Source: Sorangium cellulosum So ce56 (GTDB lineage: Bacteria > Myxococcota_A > Polyangia > Polyangiales > Polyangiaceae). From it: a stretch of DNA of 64,000 nucleotides. The position numbers were made by a program, and so were the translations under genes. How positions within the stretch are numbered: position 1 is the first letter of the stretch; every line of letters begins with the position of its first letter. The notes beneath the pieces are model-generated. The model searched no databases, had not been told where the DNA came from, and saw only the letters and a list, made by a program, of their open reading frames with translations. Of the stretch, positions 45,286 to 53,372 are shown piece by piece. The DNA lies in NCBI RefSeq assembly GCF_000067165.1, contig NC_010162.1, positions 3,404,501-3,468,500 of the forward strand, given 5' to 3'.

Positions 45286-45870
45286 TCAGGCGTGCGGGAT
45301 CGCCGCGTTGACGAGCTCGCGCACGACGCCCAGCAGCCGCTCGTAGTGCTCCGGGACGGGCCGCAGGCCGGCGCAGTGGACCACGAGGCCGCCAGGGCGG
45401 AGCTCGAGGTGCCCCTGGAAACCGCGGCGGGCGAGGAGCTTGCGCAGCCGCGGATGGAACGCGCCTGCTGCCTCGCGCTGGGAGGCGGCGAAGGTCGTCA
45501 CGTGGGCGTCCCAGAGCGCATCGTCGAGGGTGACCCGGGGTGGGGGAGCGCTCTCGATGAAGGCGACGCGCGTCAGGAAATGCTCGCCGACGCGCATCGA
45601 GGCGCGGCGCTGGAGCGCCGGGTGCGCCGCGAAGCCGAGCAGCGTCCGCTCGAGGGGCTCGGCCTCGCCCTCGGCGTACCAGGGCTCGGCGATCACCGCG
45701 TGCCCAGGGTTCGCCGTCCACGTGCACGCGGAGAGGTACGCGGAGGGCGGCGCGATCGTGTCGTAGGGCTCCCAGCGGCGGAACCAGGCCTCGTCGGGGC
45801 GCGCGGTGAAGGCGAGGCCGCGCCGGGCAGCCCACGCCGCGATGTGCTCGGATCCCAGCGGAGGCGGCAT
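45286..45870 (-). CDS. Conserved hypothetical protein
   Basis: A 194-residue protein with no signal peptide or membrane segment. It starts MPPPLGSEHIAAWAARRGLAFTARPDEAWFRRWEPYD and contains TWTANPGHAVIAEPWYAEG, GEHFLTRVAFIES, LRKLLARRGFQGHLELRPGGLVVHCAG and a C-terminal helix EHYERLLGVVRELV. I do not recognise the family; the mixed alpha/beta pattern suggests a soluble globular protein. The ATG at 45870 is preferred over an upstream Arg-rich extension. It lies 11 bases downstream of the MYXO-CTERM protein gene on the same strand. Confidence 0.75.
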   Translation of the reverse strand: MPPPLGSEHIAAWAARRGLAFTARPDEAWFRRWEPYDTIAPPSAYLSACTWTANPGHAVIAEPWYAEGEAEPLERTLLGFAAHPALQRRASMRVGEHFLTRVAFIESAPPPRVTLDDALWDAHVTTFAASQREAAGAFHPRLRKLLARRGFQGHLELRPGGLVVHCAGLRPVPEHYERLLGVVRELVNAAIPHA

Positions 45871-45881
45871 GGATGTCGAGG

Positions 45882-47183
45882 TTAGTCGGCGCGGCGTCGC
45901 CTCGGAAGCCTCCGGCGCCATGCGACCGCGAGCGCCCCGGCGCCGAGCGAGAGCCAGGACGCCGCGCCCGCGGCCGCGCCGTTCCCGGGCGCGTCGCAGG
46001 AGCATCGGCCGTAGATGCCGACCGTCGTCGCGCCGTCGTGGTCGTCGTCGTTGCCCAGCGGGGCTCCAGCGCCTCCGTGGCCTGCGGTCGCGATGGGCGC
46101 GCCGCCGGCGTCACCGGTGTCGCCGGCGTCGCCGCCGCGCCCGCCTGCGCCGCCGCTCCCGCTTGTGCCGCCGCGGCCGCCCGTGCCGCCGCCTTCACCG
46201 CCGCCGCTGCCTGCGCCGCCGCTCCCGCCTTCACCGCCGCCGCTGCCAGCGCCGCCATCGCCGCCTGCGCCGCCGCCGCCCGTCTCGCCGCCGTCGTCCG
46301 CGCAGCGCGTGAGATGGAGGGGACGTTTGCGCGTGCAGTCCGTCGGCGACGCGCAGCGGGGATCGGAGAGCGCGGGCGGCGCGCCTGTGCCGCCGATCTC
46401 GCCCAGATCAGGGTAGGCGACCTCGGTCCTCTCCCAGCGCCCCCCGGTGTGCTCCATCCAGCCGAACACCCGCTCCTGGTACGGAACGGCGCCGCCGATC
46501 GCCGGGTCGTAGACGCCGCGGCCCGCGTCGTAGTTGGGGTTGTTCGGGTTGTTGACGTACGCGAGCCCGTTGTAGGCCCACACGGCGCTGTACCAGTGCT
46601 CGATGAACGCGGGTTGCCGGTCGCCGACGCAGCGCGTGGCCCTCCACTTCGCGGCCAGGATCTGGGTGCCGGTGGCCGCGTTGTAGGTCGGCTCCGCGGC
46701 CACGCGGCGCGGATCGAAATCCGGGCTGTCGCCGCGCCGCATGCCGCTCGTGATCTGCGAGGCGCCGTAGCCGCAGTCGAAGGAGATGATCGTCCGCGAG
46801 CTCCCCCCCGCCTGATCCATGGGCCGGTCCGGCGGGCAGAACTGCTGCCACCCCGACTCCTGCATGGCGATCGCCTTGAGCAGCTCGCAGGGGAACGTGG
46901 CGGGAACGTCGCGCCGCGCCTCGGGCAGATCGCAGCCCTGACCGAGGTTGAAGGCCGGCGGACCGGCGTCGCCCCAGGCCTCGGGGCCCCGCGAGACGCG
47001 GTCGAAGATGGCGTTCCACTCCGCGACGGAGGGGTTGATCCCGGGCACGGCCTCGATCGCGCAGCCGCGATCGTTGTACGCGCTCGACGCCGTGAAGCAG
47101 GGGCAGTACGCGGCGCGCGCGGCCGGCGCGACCAGCGCGGCCGCGGAGAGCGCCGCCGGGATCAAGAGAAGGCGGCCCCTCAC
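45882..47183 (-). CDS. Lytic-transglycosylase-like exoprotein with Gly-rich linker and MYXO-CTERM tail
   Basis: A 433-residue secreted protein. The signal peptide (GRLLLIPAALSAAALVAPAARA) is followed by a Cys-rich globular part with ELLKAIAMQESGWQQF, SFDCGYGASQITSGM and ILAAKWRATRCVGDRQ; the E-S-G and GYGASQITSGM elements match the catalytic Glu and the following motif of SLT/lysozyme-like lytic transglycosylases. A Gly/Ala/Ser repeat linker of about 90 residues comes next. The last about 40 residues are a MYXO-CTERM signal: CSCDAPG, a hydrophobic segment and RRRLPRRRRAD. The GTG start at 47183 overlaps the TGA of the upstream gene (GTGA) and has GGAGGGG before it. Confidence 0.85.
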   Translation of the reverse strand: MRGRLLLIPAALSAAALVAPAARAAYCPCFTASSAYNDRGCAIEAVPGINPSVAEWNAIFDRVSRGPEAWGDAGPPAFNLGQGCDLPEARRDVPATFPCELLKAIAMQESGWQQFCPPDRPMDQAGGSSRTIISFDCGYGASQITSGMRRGDSPDFDPRRVAAEPTYNAATGTQILAAKWRATRCVGDRQPAFIEHWYSAVWAYNGLAYVNNPNNPNYDAGRGVYDPAIGGAVPYQERVFGWMEHTGGRWERTEVAYPDLGEIGGTGAPPALSDPRCASPTDCTRKRPLHLTRCADDGGETGGGGAGGDGGAGSGGGEGGSGGAGSGGGEGGGTGGRGGTSGSGGAGGRGGDAGDTGDAGGAPIATAGHGGAGAPLGNDDDHDGATTVGIYGRCSCDAPGNGAAAGAASWLSLGAGALAVAWRRRLPRRRRAD

Positions 47184-48394
47184 GGCCCCTCCTTCGCGGC
47201 GGTGAAGCCGGCGACCGCGATGCGCGCTCCGGGTGGCGCAGGGATCGTGGCGACCTCGCCGCTCTCCACCCGGATCGCGAAGGGGACGGCGAACGCGGAC
47301 GGGTTCGTGTGCAGCGCCGCCACCCACGCCGCGTCCTGCGAGACGGCCTGGATGGCGTCGACGCCGGGCCCGAGCGGGCTGCGGATCGCGGCGCGCGCGC
47401 CGACGACGAACAAGCCGGTGGCGCGCTCGGGCGTGTACGCGAGCCCGCCGCCCGGCCAGGCGTACGGGGCGAGGCCGTGGCTCGCGCTCGCCCCGAGCCG
47501 GGTGCGCTTGCCCCGGGCGAGATCGATCCGATCGATGACCCACAGGCCCGGGTCGGTCTCGTGCCGCTCCTGGAACACGAGCGCGCCCGCCGCGGCGTCG
47601 ATCGAGAAGTCGCGCGCGAACGGCGGGATCGACGGGGCGATCACCCGCGTCGCGCCGGAGTCGGGGTCCACGAGGACGATGTCGGCCGACGCCGGGGAGA
47701 CGCGGTAGAGGACGAGCTCGCCGTTCCACGCGTCGGCGAGGAAGGCGAGGTGGCCGGTGTGTCGGTGCACGGTGCGGATCGCGCCGGTGGCGAGGTCGAC
47801 CTCGTCGATGGTGAGCGCGTCGACCCGGAGCCGCGCGGGGTCGTTGTCGGGCCGCGGCTCCGGGCCGGCGACGCCGCGCGAGACGAAGACGCGCCCCTCG
47901 GCGGTGACGAGCGGGCGGCTCGCGTGGACCACGCCGTCGCAGAGCGCGACGGGCTCTGCGCCCGGCTGGATCCGGAAGAGGCTCGCGTTGAACGAGCGGT
48001 CGCTGGACGGGCTGGTCTCGGCGGTCGCGACCACGAGCCGCGTTCGCGGGACGACGCGGGCGCGGACCACGGCGTCGCTCAGGTGCCGGAGCGTGGCGAG
48101 CGCGGGGCCGGCCTTGGCTCCGCCGATCGGCGCGATGTGGAGCGTGGTCCGGGCCGCCCCCGGAGGCGTCGCGAGGATCGCGACGCTGGGTGGCGCGGAG
48201 GGATCGGCGGGCGCCGCGACGGCCGTGGGCACGAGGAGACGGCCGACCCGCGAGATCGCGGGCGCAGGGGCGTCGCCATCGGCGAGCACCGCCGTCAACG
48301 TGCCCGTCAGCGCGGCGAGCAGCGCGCAGGGGAGCGCGATCCTGTGCAGACGGCGCCGTGTCAGGGGCGAGCGGGCGTAGGAGCTGAGATGCAC
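47180..48394 (-). CDS. Secreted beta-propeller-like protein
   Basis: A protein of about 404 residues with a signal region (RRRLHRIALPCALLAALTGTLTAVLADGDA) and repeated strand blocks of TolB/WD40-like type (ATAETSPSSDRSFNASLFRIQPGAEPV, VYRVSPASADIVLVDPDSGATRV, DPGLWVIDRIDLARGKRTRLG, GGLAYTPERATGLFVVG). It resembles exported proteins that read out values as a propeller, with no catalytic motif. It is translationally coupled (GTGA) to the lytic-transglycosylase-like gene downstream, which suggests a joint role at the cell wall. I use a GTG at 48394 that gives the signal peptide; the start is uncertain because no ribosome-binding site is clear. Confidence 0.7.
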   Translation of the reverse strand: MHLSSYARSPLTRRRLHRIALPCALLAALTGTLTAVLADGDAPAPAISRVGRLLVPTAVAAPADPSAPPSVAILATPPGAARTTLHIAPIGGAKAGPALATLRHLSDAVVRARVVPRTRLVVATAETSPSSDRSFNASLFRIQPGAEPVALCDGVVHASRPLVTAEGRVFVSRGVAGPEPRPDNDPARLRVDALTIDEVDLATGAIRTVHRHTGHLAFLADAWNGELVLYRVSPASADIVLVDPDSGATRVIAPSIPPFARDFSIDAAAGALVFQERHETDPGLWVIDRIDLARGKRTRLGASASHGLAPYAWPGGGLAYTPERATGLFVVGARAAIRSPLGPGVDAIQAVSQDAAWVAALHTNPSAFAVPFAIRVESGEVATIPAPPGARIAVAGFTAAKEGP

Positions 48395-48532
48395 GACAGG
48401 AGAGTAGACGATGCGCCGGTGAGCGCTCGCTCGCGACGCGGCGCTCTCTTGCCAGCCTCTGCCTCCGCGCCGTCCCGTGCGGCCGGGGCGCCCGACCACG
48501 TCGCCGTCGCGCCCGGCGCCAGGTCGCCAGCC

Positions 48533-49372
48533 CTAGAAGCGGCCGGCCATGCCGAGCCCGGCCGCGCCCGGCCCAGCGACCGGCGTCAGCTGGATCTTGC
48601 TCGGCCAGGGCTGGTTGAACCCGAGCTCCCAGATGAGGCCACCGGCGACGCCGGCGGCGCCCAACCCGAGCAGCACGCCGCCGACCGTCGCGTGCGTGCG
48701 CCCCTGATTGCCCCGCTCGGCCACGTCCTCCGTGCAGCCCTTGCGCGACGGGCAACGGTCCTCGGCGGCGCCGATGTCCGCGAAGCCGCTCGAGGTCAGG
48801 ATCCCGCCGACCAGCAGCGTGACGACCCCGGCGCCCGTCGCGACCCACGGCGAATAGCCGTAAGGAGGCTGCGGCGGAGGCTCCTCCTTGGGGCGGTCCG
48901 GGATCGCCGAGGCGGTGGGAGCCGTCGGGAGCACCGCCGGCGCCGATGCGGACGCGCTCGCGCTGGCGCTCGGCGCCGGCCGGAGGGCGTTCTTGAGGTT
49001 CTGGATCTTGTCCTGGATCGTCTGCGCGTCGCTCGCGTCCGGCGTGCGGGCCAGGTAGGTCTCCAGCGCCGTGACCGCCTCGGCCCGCTCGCCCTTCTTC
49101 TCGTAGGCGTTGGCGATGTTGATCAGCACGCCGTGCGCCGAGCAGTCGAGCTGGTAAGCGTCCTTCCAGTACTGGATGGCGCGATCGTAGTCAGCGCGCT
49201 CGTAAAACTGCGTGGCGGCCTTGTGCGCCCCCTTCGCGCCTTCCAGGTCGGCGGGGGTCGCCGTGCGGTAGCACTCGGGGTATTCGATGGCCGGATCTCC
49301 TGCTAAGGCCAACCCCGCGGCGAGGAATATCCCCGCGCCGAGACCGACCAGCCAAGTCCGAAGCACACGCAT
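48533..49372 (-). CDS. Secreted TPR protein with two membrane segments
   Basis: A 279-residue protein: signal peptide (RTWLVGLGAGIFLAAGLALA), TPR repeats (KAATQFYERADYDRAIQYWKDAYQLDCSAHGVLINIANAYEKKGERAEAVTALETYLA), a Ser/Ala/Pro-rich linker, then two hydrophobic helices (WVATGAGVVTLLVGGILTSSGF and THATVGGVLLGLGAAGVAGGLIW) near the C-terminus. This layout (TPR, linker, two C-terminal helices) is common among myxobacterial periplasmic proteins of unknown function. It is separated from other genes on the plus strand by the repeat-rich gap at 49373-49729. Confidence 0.78.
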   Translation of the reverse strand: MRVLRTWLVGLGAGIFLAAGLALAGDPAIEYPECYRTATPADLEGAKGAHKAATQFYERADYDRAIQYWKDAYQLDCSAHGVLINIANAYEKKGERAEAVTALETYLARTPDASDAQTIQDKIQNLKNALRPAPSASASASASAPAVLPTAPTASAIPDRPKEEPPPQPPYGYSPWVATGAGVVTLLVGGILTSSGFADIGAAEDRCPSRKGCTEDVAERGNQGRTHATVGGVLLGLGAAGVAGGLIWELGFNQPWPSKIQLTPVAGPGAAGLGMAGRF

Positions 49373-49732
49373 CCGAGCCGCCCTCCGAGAAGTGGCCGCA
49401 GCATACTGATCCGCTTCGCCGGCAGCGAGAAAAAGGAACTATTACGGACCTCGAGGCAATGCGTTCGGCCTGCCGACCGGCGCGGCGAGCGCCGAGCGAA
49501 GCGGCGGCCAGGGGAGCGGGACAGGAGCGCCGAGCGAAGCGACGGCCGGGGGACAGGAGCGCCGAGCGAAGCGACGGCCGGGGGACGGGAGCCCCGAGCG
49601 AGGCGGCGGCCGCGGGGAGCGGGCCGGGAACGCCGCCGGCGCGCCCGCGCGGCGCGCCGGTCGGCAGGCCGGAGCGTCGAGGGACGGTCCCGGCGCTTGC
49701 TTGGTTTCCGGTTCTGCTAGTCTCGCCCGGTG
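49373..49732. other. Gene-free stretch with a repeat island
   Basis: About 360 bases without a credible gene. It holds the inverted-repeat-flanked tandem array at 49467-49670 and the upstream region of the NtrC regulator. Confidence 0.5.
49467..49670. repeat. Tandem repeats flanked by perfect 18-bp inverted repeats
   Basis: GGCCTGCCGACCGGCGCG at 49467-49484 is the exact reverse complement of 49653-49670. Between them, from about 49489 to 49620, lie four imperfect copies of a roughly 32-bp unit with the core CGCCGAGCGAAGCGACGGCC. The overall form (204 bases, terminal inverted repeats, no gene) recalls a miniature element, although no target-site duplication is obvious. A foldback RNA structure is another possibility. 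It ends about 60 bases before the NtrC regulator gene. Confidence 0.8.
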
Positions 49733-51178
49733 ATGCTCCCCGAAAAGAAGCAGATCCTCGTCGTGGATGACGAGGCGAACCTCCGGCGGGTCCTCAGCGC
49801 CCAGCTCAGCCGGGATGGCTACGAGGTCCACACCGCGGAAGACGGCGAGGAGGGGCTCGCGTTCCTGAAGGAGCACCACATCGATCTGGTCATCACCGAT
49901 CTCCGGATGCCCAAGGTCGACGGCATGGACCTGCTCCGCGCCGCGCTCCGCGACGACCCGTCGCGGCCTGTGGTGCTGCTCACGGCGCACGGGACCGTCG
50001 ACAACGCCGTCGAGGCGCTCAAGACGGGCGCGTTCGACTACATCACGAAGCCGTTCGATCAGAACGAGGTGCGCGTCGTCGTGAAGAAGGCCCTCCGCAC
50101 CCGCGATCTCGCGAGCGCGGACGCGACGCGGGACGTCTCCGCGGCGCAGCCCCGGGGGGGCTCCGACCGGTTCGGCATCATCGGCGAGAGCCCGCCCATC
50201 CAGGAGCTCTACGCGATCCTCGAGCGGGTCGCCGACACGCCGACCACGGTGCTCATCAGCGGCGAGAGCGGCACCGGGAAGGAGCTCGTCGCGCGGGCGC
50301 TGCACGAGAACTCCGGCCGTCGCGACCGGCCGTTCATCAAGGTCAACTGCGCGGCCATCCCGAAGGACCTCATGGAGTCGGAGCTCTTCGGCTACGAGCG
50401 CGGGGCCTTCACCGGCGCGGTCGCCTCCAAGCCGGGGCGCTTCGAGCTCGCCTCCGGCGGGACGCTCTTCCTCGACGAGATCGGCGAGATCCCGAACGAG
50501 ATGCAGGTGAAGCTCCTGCGCGTCCTGCAGGAGAGCGAGTTCGAGCGGGTCGGGGGCATCAAGACCATCCACGTCGACGTCCGGCTCGTCGCCGCCACCA
50601 ACCGCGACCTCAAGCGGGAGATCGCGGCGGGCACGTTCCGGGAAGACCTCTTCTACCGGCTCAACGTCGTCCCGATCGCGCTCCCCGCGCTGCGCGACCG
50701 GAGGAGCGACATCCCCCACCTCTGCGCCCACTTCGTCGCGAAGTTCAACGCGCGCCTCAAGAAGAGCATCGAGAGCATCGAGCCCGAGGCGCTCGAGCGC
50801 CTCGCCTCGCACGCCTGGCCGGGGAACATCCGCGAGCTCGAGAACGTCGTCGAGCGGGCGCTGCTCTTCGCCGACGGCGCGCGCATCCGCCTCGACGACC
50901 TGCCGGAGGAGATCCGCGGCGGCGCCACGTCGGCGCCCGGCGCGGCGCTGCCGCTCGCGGCCGCCGCCGCGGACACCTCCGCCGCGCCGTCGACGCCCGA
51001 CGGGCTGAAGGAGCAGGTGAAGGCGGCGATGAGCAAGCTCGAGCGCGACCTCATCGAGCGCGCCCTCAAGCAGACGCACGGCAACGTCACCCACGCCGCG
51101 CGGCTCCTCAAGATCTCGCGCAAGGGGCTCCAGCTCAAGATGAAGGAGCTGAACCTCCGCGAGCGCGACGCCGAGTGA
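49733..51178 (+). CDS. NtrC-family sigma-54-dependent response regulator
   Basis: A 481-residue regulator with all three NtrC domains: receiver (Asp56 in VITDLRMPKVDG, Lys in ITKPFDQ), AAA+ domain (Walker A GESGTGKE at 177-184, sigma-54 loop GAFTGA at 224-229, LFLDEIGEI, arginine-finger region) and a C-terminal Fis-type helix-turn-helix (LIERALKQTHGNVTHAARLLKISRKGLQLKMKEL). It would activate a sigma-54 promoter after phosphorylation. The ATG at 49733 is directly preceded by a GTG. Its partner kinase is not adjacent. The FGE-like lipoprotein gene begins four bases after the stop, so the two are likely one operon. Confidence 0.95.
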   Translation: MLPEKKQILVVDDEANLRRVLSAQLSRDGYEVHTAEDGEEGLAFLKEHHIDLVITDLRMPKVDGMDLLRAALRDDPSRPVVLLTAHGTVDNAVEALKTGAFDYITKPFDQNEVRVVVKKALRTRDLASADATRDVSAAQPRGGSDRFGIIGESPPIQELYAILERVADTPTTVLISGESGTGKELVARALHENSGRRDRPFIKVNCAAIPKDLMESELFGYERGAFTGAVASKPGRFELASGGTLFLDEIGEIPNEMQVKLLRVLQESEFERVGGIKTIHVDVRLVAATNRDLKREIAAGTFREDLFYRLNVVPIALPALRDRRSDIPHLCAHFVAKFNARLKKSIESIEPEALERLASHAWPGNIRELENVVERALLFADGARIRLDDLPEEIRGGATSAPGAALPLAAAAADTSAAPSTPDGLKEQVKAAMSKLERDLIERALKQTHGNVTHAARLLKISRKGLQLKMKELNLRERDAE

Positions 51179-51182
51179 GCCC

Positions 51183-52475
51183 GTGGGCCTCGGCGAGCAG
51201 CGCTCCGTCCGCGCGCCGGGGGGGAAGGCCCTCGCCGCCGCCGCCTCGCTCGCCGGCCTCCTCGCGGCCTCTCCCGGCTGCGATCGCGGCGGCGCCCCGC
51301 CGGGCACGGACACCGATCTCGACGCCGCCCCGCCCTGGGACGTGAGCCAGACCGAGCCGGAGCCGCGCCCCGGCATGGCGTGGATCCCGAAGGGCGTGCT
51401 CATCGCGGGCACGCCGCCGGACCGGCTGCCGCGCATCGCCGACGAGGAGATGGCGGGCGCGCAGGTCGTGATGCACGGCTTCTACATCGACATCTTCTCG
51501 TACCCCAACGAGGTCGGCGCGATCCCGACCACGAACATCGCGCAGGACGAGGCGCGTGCGCTGTGCGAGGCGCAGGGCAAGCGCCTCTGCACGGAGCTCG
51601 AGATCGAGCGGGCCTGCAAGGGGCCGGACAACACCACGTACGAGTACGGCGACACGTACAAGGCGCCGGCCTGCGCGACCGGGCAGAGCCGGGTCCTGAC
51701 GCCCAACGGGGTGAACGCCGGGTGCGTGAGCGCGTTCGGGGTGCACGATCTCCATGGCGGCGTATGGACCTGGACGTCGAGCCAGTGGCTGCGGGACAGC
51801 GGCAAGCCGGGGCTCGTCACGCTGCGCGGAGGCAACGGGCCGACGGGCGAGCTCGTGGGGCGATGCGCCCACGGGCGCGGCGCCAAGCCGGACACGCGCC
51901 GCCCCGAGGTCGGCGTCCGCTGCTGTGCCGGCGAGGTGAACAGCTTCGAGGTGGTGCTCGAGGTGACGCGCGATCGCCCGCTCCGGCTGGAGCCGCTCGT
52001 CGACGCGCGCGCGGCGGCGCAGCTCGCGGCGCTCGCGCCGGAGGAGGTGCGCAACGCGTCCCGGGCCGGGTCGGCCGAGGGGGCGTTCAGCGTGGAGCGC
52101 ATGTGGACCTGGCACCCCCGGGGCAACGAGGAGCTCGTGCTCGGCGGCGGTTGCGCGCGGCCGGCCGCGGTGAACGGGGCGCCGCGCGGCCGCGTCAAGC
52201 GCGCGAAGCGGGCGCGCCCGGGCGACGGGACGACGTGCGGGCTCCTCATCGCCCGGATGCGCATGAGCGCGCCGGCGTTGCTCGCGTTCGTCCCGTCGGA
52301 TCTCTGGGAGCCCACGATCGGCGAGACGGACTCGCCGCGCGAGCTCTTCCTGTACGGCGGCGATGCGCTGGGCGCCTTCCGCCGTCGAATCACCTACGAG
52401 TGGGGCAAGATCGGCGTCGCCGACAAGGAGCGCAAGCGCAAGCACAAGGGCCGCCGCGGGCTCTCGTACGACTGA
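51183..52475 (+). CDS. Formylglycine-generating-enzyme-like (SUMF1) domain lipoprotein
   Basis: A 430-residue predicted lipoprotein: GKALAAAASLAGLLAASPGC ends in a lipobox-like Cys, followed by an acidic linker. The SUMF1/FGE-sulfatase domain begins around AWIPKGVLIAGTPPDRLPRIADEE and contains MHGFYIDIFSYPNEVG, EARALCEAQGKRLCTELEIERACKG, YGDTY and DLHGGVWTWTSSQWL...LRGGNG..GELVGRC. The copper-site cysteines of true FGE cannot be confirmed by eye, so a binding or structural role is more likely. The GTG start at 51183 lies four bases after the NtrC-regulator stop. The C-terminal 150 residues are not recognised. Confidence 0.82.
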   Translation: MGLGEQRSVRAPGGKALAAAASLAGLLAASPGCDRGGAPPGTDTDLDAAPPWDVSQTEPEPRPGMAWIPKGVLIAGTPPDRLPRIADEEMAGAQVVMHGFYIDIFSYPNEVGAIPTTNIAQDEARALCEAQGKRLCTELEIERACKGPDNTTYEYGDTYKAPACATGQSRVLTPNGVNAGCVSAFGVHDLHGGVWTWTSSQWLRDSGKPGLVTLRGGNGPTGELVGRCAHGRGAKPDTRRPEVGVRCCAGEVNSFEVVLEVTRDRPLRLEPLVDARAAAQLAALAPEEVRNASRAGSAEGAFSVERMWTWHPRGNEELVLGGGCARPAAVNGAPRGRVKRAKRARPGDGTTCGLLIARMRMSAPALLAFVPSDLWEPTIGETDSPRELFLYGGDALGAFRRRITYEWGKIGVADKERKRKHKGRRGLSYD

Positions 52476-52631
52476 GGCCCATCGGCGTCGCGACGGGTGG
52501 CGCTGGCGCGCGGCGGCACCACATTCCGGCGGCGCGTTCCGGCCCGTGGCACATTCGCCTTGCGCCCGGGCGCCTGGAAGGGCAGCGCTAGCAGCGCGCG
52601 TCGCCGCCGCGCCGTCCGCACGCTCCCTCCG

Positions 52632-53372
52632 ATGACCCGCCCGCACGACCCCGAACCGCGCGACGCGACGAGCAAGCGTCCGGACGATCCCGCGCGGCGG
52701 CGCGCGGCCGCGCGGCGCTCGCTGCGCGCGGCCGTCGCGCTCGGCTGCGCGCGGCTCCGCGGCGCGCGCGGCGGGCGGCTCGGCCTCGCCATGGCGGCGC
52801 TCATCTCGCTGGGGTGCGGCGTCATGGCGCTCGTGCTCCGGCTGGACGACGGGACGACCTCGCTGGAGGCGCTGCTCGGGTCCGCGGCGCGCGGGCTCGC
52901 GTGGGCGGCCGCCGGCCCCATCGCCCTCGCGGCGGCGCACGATCGCCCCGGGGCCGACCGCCGCGACGGCATCGAGGCGCTCGCCGCCGCGCGGGGGATC
53001 TCGCGGGCCTCGCTCCACGGCGTGCGCAGCCTCGCCGCGATGCTCGAGGTCGCGCGCGTCGTCGCGCTCCCGCTGGCCGCGCTCTCGGTGCTCGCGGCGC
53101 TCCTCTCCGGCTCGCTGCTGCTCGGCCTCCGGCACCTCGCGTACGGCGCCGCGCTCGCCCTGTTCGGTGTGGTCTCCGGTGTGACGCTCGGCGGCCTCGC
53201 CGCGGCGAGCGGCCGCGTCGCCGGGGCGCGAGGGCGCGCCCTGTTCCTGGTGCTGACCCTCGTCCCCTGGGGGCTCGCCGATCTCTCCGGCGACTCGAGG
53301 TGGTCGATCCCGGGAGCGCTCGGCGCGTTCCTCTCCTTCGCGGCCCGCTCGGCGGGAGGCCCTGCAGGATGA
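52632..53372 (+). CDS. Membrane protein, first component of an ABC-like operon
   Basis: A 246-residue protein with a charged Arg-rich cytoplasmic start (TRPHDPEPRDATSKRPDD...) and about five to six hydrophobic segments (LGLAMAALISLGCGVMALVLRL, LAWAAAGPIALAAA, VVALPLAALSVLAALLSGSLLLGL, YGAALALFGVVSGVTLGGLAAA). It resembles an ABC-2-type permease in size but lacks a clear ABC-2 coupling motif. The ATG at 52632 is used; an upstream frame has no homologous content. Its stop overlaps the ATG of the next gene (ATGA), indicating coupled synthesis with the degenerate ATPase. Confidence 0.75.
   Translation: MTRPHDPEPRDATSKRPDDPARRRAAARRSLRAAVALGCARLRGARGGRLGLAMAALISLGCGVMALVLRLDDGTTSLEALLGSAARGLAWAAAGPIALAAAHDRPGADRRDGIEALAAARGISRASLHGVRSLAAMLEVARVVALPLAALSVLAALLSGSLLLGLRHLAYGAALALFGVVSGVTLGGLAAASGRVAGARGRALFLVLTLVPWGLADLSGDSRWSIPGALGAFLSFAARSAGGPAG

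Noticed and set aside
52814..53368. Extension of the ATPase-like gene upstream of 53369
   Set aside because: This frame overlaps the first membrane-protein gene, is Arg-rich and has no similarity to ABC proteins; the ATGA junction gives a natural start.
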